From CAZQGJ01 sp964592905 (GTDB taxonomy: Bacteria; Patescibacteriota; UBA1384; CAYGGE01), in NCBI GenBank assembly GCA_964592905.1, contig CAZQGJ010000016.1, positions 1 to 15,135 on the forward strand: a stretch of DNA of 15,135 bases. Direction: 5' to 3'. The translations under genes were made by a program, and so were the position numbers. Below are positions 12,772 through 15,135 of the stretch, piece after piece; positions within the stretch are counted from its first letter, which is position 1, and the number at the start of each line of letters is the position of its first letter. The notes under the pieces are model-generated. The model saw nothing but the letters and a program-made list of their open reading frames with translations. It ran no database searches and had not been told where the DNA came from.

Positions 12772-13560
12772 TTATTTATTCAGGGTAACCGCTTGCCACT
12801 TCCAATCAGCCCGACTGAGTTCTAATTTAGGCAATACGCCGGTAGTATAAAACCAGCGTTGTCCATTGCGATCGAGCCTATTGGCTAGCTCTTGGTGTTG
12901 CTTAAGATATTTTTTTAAGCTTGACGCCATCAGTTCATCTTGACTGATAACATTGACTGACGGACCGACGCGTTGTCGAATCTCTGATTTAACCCAAGTG
13001 TAGTGCGTGCAGCCTAATATCAGCTGATCGAGATGGCTAGCGATAATTGGCCTGAGTAGCTCTGTTAAAGCTTGGTCGATAACCGCCTGTTCGGCGCCTT
13101 CGTCAATCAAGCTGGCTAATTCGGGAGCGGCCCACTGTTCAAACTGGACCTCTGGATATAGCTTGGCAATCTCTTTAGCATAGGCCTGCGATTTGACCGT
13201 CGCCTCTGTCGCTAAGAGTCCAACTTTCTGATGAGTCTGATTAGCCATCGCCTCGAGAGTTGGCACGATGACACCAAGGATTTTTCGTCCCGGATAGCTG
13301 GGTAAAACCTCTTGTTGTAAACGACGCAAGGCCTCGGCAGAGGCGGTATTACAGGCTAAGATCACTAATTCGCAGTCGTTAGCCAAGAGCCAAAGCACAC
13401 CTGCTTTCACCAGAGTAAATAATTCCTCTGGTGTTTTATGACCATAAGGCGCGTTAGCCGCATCAGCTAGATAAATATAATCGTAATCGGGCAGCGCCTC
13501 AAATAAACTGATGGCGATTTTAAGGCCGCCTAAGCCGCTATCAAAGAGCCCGAGACGCAT
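12772..13560 (-). CDS. murI: Glutamate racemase
   Basis: Cofactor-independent cytoplasmic enzyme converting L-glutamate to D-glutamate for peptidoglycan stem peptides. At 262 residues it is of typical length. Visible signatures are FDSGLGGL at 6-13 (Asp7 and Ser8 of the substrate site), PYG at 38-40, the catalytic-cysteine motif ACNTASA (Cys70), and the second catalytic cysteine in GCTHYT (Cys184, His186). These two cysteines perform the two-base proton transfer. The ATG at 13560 lies 20 bases inside the end of the preceding membrane-protein gene, implying cotranscription and coupled translation, and no strong Shine-Dalgarno site is present. No other peptidoglycan gene is in the window. Confidence 0.95.
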   Translation of the reverse strand: MRLGLFDSGLGGLKIAISLFEALPDYDYIYLADAANAPYGHKTPEELFTLVKAGVLWLLANDCELVILACNTASAEALRRLQQEVLPSYPGRKILGVIVPTLEAMANQTHQKVGLLATEATVKSQAYAKEIAKLYPEVQFEQWAAPELASLIDEGAEQAVIDQALTELLRPIIASHLDQLILGCTHYTWVKSEIRQRVGPSVNVISQDELMASSLKKYLKQHQELANRLDRNGQRWFYTTGVLPKLELSRADWKWQAVTLNK

Positions 13561-13822
13561 CTCGGTACTGCCAGTATTGCCAACCGATCACGCCCCAGAG
13601 TAAGAAACCAAAACCAAAAGAGACGATCGGTAAATATGATTTAATCAAGAAAAAGAAACAGATCTGCGAAAAATAAAAACCGAGAGCGATTAAAATCGTG
13701 AGGAGCGGCTGACCAGACCGGCGTTCACGTTTATTTTTAACAATTTGAGCTGGCAACCCAAGAAAGGTTAGGCCAAACGAAAAGATGGTGATTAATATAC
13801 TGAATATATTGACTAGAGTCAT
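13541..13822 (-). CDS. Small three-helix membrane protein overlapping murI
   Basis: 93 residues with three hydrophobic segments (about 3-24, 40-60, 64-82) and a basic loop (KNKRERRSG, about 30-38). The layout, with GLPAQIVKNKR after helix 1, is reminiscent of a single PQ-loop/SemiSWEET unit (three helices, about 90 residues), but the PQ signature is imperfect (LPAQ). A transport role is therefore only a suggestion. It is the first gene of the murI transcript. The ATG at 13822 has no ribosome site but lies 9 bases from an extended -10, so the mRNA leader is very short or absent. The 20-base overlap with murI indicates the two are expressed together. Confidence 0.65.
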   Translation of the reverse strand: MTLVNIFSILITIFSFGLTFLGLPAQIVKNKRERRSGQPLLTILIALGFYFSQICFFFLIKSYLPIVSFGFGFLLWGVIGWQYWQYRDASRAL

Positions 13823-13831
13823 GTACTGATA

Positions 13832-13840
13832 TTTATACCA
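13832..13840 (-). promoter_or_regulatory. Extended -10 promoter of the murI operon
   Basis: Minus strand TGGTATAAA matches TGnTATAAT with one mismatch. No -35 is visible at 16-18 bases. It ends 9 bases before the ATG at 13822, so the transcript would carry only a few leader bases. Confidence 0.55.
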
Positions 13841-13869
13841 CTAAAGTGACTGACTTTATATAAATTAAG

Positions 13870-13893
13870 TGGCCGCCTCTGTTGAGGCGGCCA
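13870..13893 (-). terminator. Rho-independent terminator after the 117-residue membrane protein gene
   Basis: Perfect 10-bp GC-rich stem, arms 13870-13879 and 13884-13893, loop TGTT on the plus strand. It begins 8 bases after the stop of the gene ending at 13902 and is followed on the minus strand by an A/T-rich tract (CTTAATTTATATAAAG). Confidence 0.9.
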
Positions 13894-13901
13894 ACAAGAC
13901 G

Positions 13902-14255
13902 TTAAGCTTTCAGGAGTCGGATGGCTAAAAGGGCTACCACCTCGATGATCAGACAGCCGAAGTAGGCACTGACCAGGTTAAGCTTGAACGCCAGACTGAG
14001 TCCAAAGGCAATGCTAAGTGGAAACAGCCCGTACACGATAAGATACCCGAGTGCCAGGAAGATATATCCCAGACAGCTCTGCGTAGGTGCAGCGACGTTG
14101 GTCACTCCAGAGCTACCACCGATAGTGGTGTAGTGCGGTAGATCCAAGTACGCACGTCTCGTTAGTCCGGGTTGAGTGGCCCTGTAGAGTTGGTAGTCAG
14201 CCTCCGTTTTAGGATCTACAAACGTGCCATCCGATCCGATCTCTCTAGATCCCAT
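13902..14255 (-). CDS. Membrane protein with soluble N-terminus, unknown function
   Basis: 117 residues: a polar N-terminal half of about 59 residues (Thr/Tyr/Gly-rich, with KTEADYQLYRATQPG at 17-31), then two hydrophobic helices (about 60-86 and 93-114) ending KA. No recognised family and no signal peptide. The ATG at 14255 has a modest AAGG site 6 bases upstream. A well-formed promoter (14311-14339) and a perfect terminator (13870-13893) bracket it, so it is a single-gene unit. That regulatory layout is better evidence for a real gene than the protein sequence itself. Confidence 0.65.
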   Translation of the reverse strand: MGSREIGSDGTFVDPKTEADYQLYRATQPGLTRRAYLDLPHYTTIGGSSGVTNVAAPTQSCLGYIFLALGYLIVYGLFPLSIAFGLSLAFKLNLVSAYFGCLIIEVVALLAIRLLKA

Positions 14256-14310
14256 GTGACCTTATCAACTTTTCTTGCTCGATACACCGAAAGATTTCGA
14301 TGTAAAATGC

Positions 14311-14339
14311 AATATACAATCTTCCGTACTCAATGTCAA
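14311..14339 (-). promoter_or_regulatory. Near-consensus sigma70 promoter
   Basis: Minus strand TTGACA (14339-14334, perfect), 17-base spacer, TATATT (14316-14311, 5/6). Transcription should begin near 14304, giving a leader of about 50 bases for the gene starting at 14255. The leader contains a small hairpin, CGAAA/TTTCG (14288-14299). Confidence 0.8.
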
Positions 14340-14384
14340 GATTTAGTCGCTTAATTCGACTTTGGCCAAGGGCTTACTAACTGA

Positions 14385-14414
14385 AAACGACCGTCTCTAC
14401 CGAGGCGGTCGTTT
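14385..14414 (-). terminator. Rho-independent terminator after the 119-residue membrane protein gene
   Basis: A 13-bp stem with one G-U: arms 14385-14397 and 14402-14414, loop of four. On the minus strand it is followed by TCAGTTAG after a run of T within the arm. It lies 29 bases after the stop at 14444. Confidence 0.85.
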
Positions 14415-14443
14415 CTTATTAGATAGCGAGTCCGCAGACTACC

Positions 14444-14803
14444 CTATCTACGGTACCTCAGGTGCTGCGACCTGGCCTCAAAAGCTCCAAGAAAGAAGCA
14501 GAGTTCGATCTTTGAAACTATAAGCGTTGGCATAGCCACCACTAGCGAACTAAGGTACATACCCTTGACATAATATAGCCAAGTTAGTAGCACCACCAGT
14601 TGAAACAGAATGATGGCGCAGACGCCGTGCCAAAAGGCATAGCGAATTGCTCTGTCAGCCGGCCTGGCCAGTTGCAGTGTGGCGGCACCCACTGCAAGCA
14701 CGCTAACAAGAAAATACAGGATTGGGGGAATGACCTGTGCCAGGAACACGGCATCAAGTGCACGGTTCACCTGAGCCGCTTCGAAGTTAAACCCGGGCAG
14801 CAT
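14444..14803 (-). CDS. Small three-helix membrane protein, unknown function
   Basis: 119 residues from the ATG at 14803: a short N-terminus, then hydrophobic segments at about 20-45, 52-77 and 82-105, and a basic C-terminal tail (RSQHLRYRR) probably on the cytoplasmic side. I do not recognise the family. No Shine-Dalgarno site precedes the ATG, although the promoter at 14869-14897 predicts a leader of about 60 bases. The start codon lies inside a 15-base perfect palindrome (14800-14814). It is followed by a strong terminator, so it is a single-gene unit like its left-hand neighbour. Confidence 0.6.
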   Translation of the reverse strand: MLPGFNFEAAQVNRALDAVFLAQVIPPILYFLVSVLAVGAATLQLARPADRAIRYAFWHGVCAIILFQLVVLLTWLYYVKGMYLSSLVVAMPTLIVSKIELCFFLGAFEARSQHLRYRR

Positions 14804-14814
14804 TGAATCAATGC
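14800..14814. promoter_or_regulatory. 15-base palindrome over a start codon (possible operator or hairpin)
   Basis: GCATTGA-A-TCAATGC, perfect 7-base arms around one base, containing the ATG at 14801-14803 and positions just upstream. It could bind a dimeric regulator. A one-base loop makes an RNA hairpin of the full arms unlikely. The function is unproven. Confidence 0.4.
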
Positions 14815-14868
14815 TTTCTAGCGTCGGTTAAGCGCCTCGTAACCAAGCCAAAGAGATGGCGATGACCT

Positions 14869-14897
14869 ATTTAACCATCAATTGACAGTTTTGTCAA
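14869..14897 (-). promoter_or_regulatory. Sigma70 promoter with the -35 inside a palindrome
   Basis: Minus strand TTGACA (14897-14892, perfect), 17-base spacer, TTAAAT (14874-14869, 4/6). It should drive the gene starting at 14803. The -35 is one arm of the inverted repeat TTGACA-gttt-TGTCAA (14882-14897), so a second TTGACA faces the opposite strand without a convincing -10. Confidence 0.65.
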
Positions 14898-14898
14898 C

Positions 14899-14924
14899 CA
14901 GTCGCTAGTAGTTTAGAGCGACTG
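14899..14924 (-). terminator. Hairpin after the partial beta-propeller gene (weak terminator)
   Basis: 8-bp stem CAGTCGCT/AGCGACTG, arms 14899-14906 and 14917-14924, loop of ten, located six bases beyond the stop at 14930. The following minus-strand bases (GTTGACAAAAC) are not a good U-tract, so termination efficiency is uncertain. Confidence 0.5.
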
Positions 14925-14929
14925 AGCGA

Positions 14930-15135
14930 TCATTCAACCTTGAGAACGGCCATATACACTACGCCTTGAGTGCTCGGACTAAAGTCGCCGTAAAAGACGC
15001 GAAGAGTGCCATCGGCCTGAAAATAACCGTCAAGATCGGCGCCATGAATCCCAACTTTGCCGGTTTTTGTCCATTTGAGTCCATCAGTCGAGGTAGCGGC
15101 ATAGATCTCGGAGTGTGAGTTATAAAACATCAGGT
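14930..15135 (-). CDS. C-terminal end of a beta-propeller (sialidase/BNR-like) protein, 5' end beyond window
   Basis: The frame is open to the right edge with no stop, so this is the last 67 or so residues of a longer protein; the internal ATG at 15130 is probably not the start. The fragment reads IYAATSTDGLKWTKTG, then GADLDGYFQADGTLRVFYGDFSP and GVVYMAVLKVE. The S-x-DG-x-x-W pattern is that of BNR/Asp-box-type blades in sialidase-like and glycosidase-like five- or six-bladed propellers. Such domains are usually extracytoplasmic, but no N-terminus is available to confirm export. Catalytic residues cannot be judged. A hairpin follows the stop. Confidence 0.6.
   Translation of the reverse strand, partial: LMFYNSHSEIYAATSTDGLKWTKTGKVGIHGADLDGYFQADGTLRVFYGDFSPSTQGVVYMAVLKVE

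Noticed and set aside
14172..14806. Plus-strand ORFs of 60 and 68 codons
   Set aside because: They lie opposite membrane-protein genes that have promoters and terminators, and lack features of their own.
14882..14911. Divergent plus-strand promoter from the second TTGACA
   Set aside because: No acceptable -10 occurs at 16-18 bases and no plus-strand gene follows.

Overview
All recognisable genes in this window are on the minus strand. The left two thirds hold a type IV pilus (T4P) assembly operon. The right third holds a glutamate racemase, a possible HopA1-domain protein, a short-chain dehydrogenase and several orphan small membrane proteins. The compact gene packing, the PilN-PilO-PilB-PilT order, the very large secreted protein in the pilus operon and the mix of Shine-Dalgarno and apparently leaderless starts would fit a Patescibacteria/CPR bacterium such as a Saccharibacterium. 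This is an inference from gene style; no rRNA or tRNA marker is present. TAA, TAG and TGA all appear to act as stops. A run of ten N at 1185-1194 shows this is a scaffolded draft assembly.

Region 1 (9811 down to 1) is the T4P operon. A terminator is followed at once by an extended -10 promoter. The order is then a 162-residue membrane-anchored protein, a 1603-residue exported protein with a von Willebrand A domain and DUF11/Ig-like repeats, pilN, pilO, pilB (interrupted by the assembly gap) and pilT (running off the left edge). Genes overlap or are separated by at most 34 bases. PilB and PilT would power extension and retraction, PilN and PilO form the inner-membrane alignment complex, and the giant protein is a candidate pilus-associated adhesin. 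No pilM, pilC, pilD or pilin gene lies in the window.

Region 2 (9817-11484) holds two very small two-helix membrane proteins and an SDR oxidoreductase, each with its own hairpin and probable promoter. Region 3 (11488-13840) holds a three-helix membrane protein overlapping murI, then a 55-codon ORF that ends in TAA and is followed in the same frame by a 337-codon ORF resembling the HopA1 family. The pair could be one gene broken by a nonsense codon or two tandem genes. Region 4 (13870-15135) has two more orphan membrane proteins with strong promoters and terminators, and the C-terminal end of a beta-propeller (sialidase/BNR-like) protein cut by the right edge.

The most interesting points are the vWA giant protein inside the pilus operon, the in-frame stop in front of the HopA1-like gene, the extended -10/leaderless promoters, and the series of small membrane-protein genes with their own terminators. 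No intergenic stretch without a gene exceeds 300 bases, and no CRISPR, IS element or RNA gene was found.
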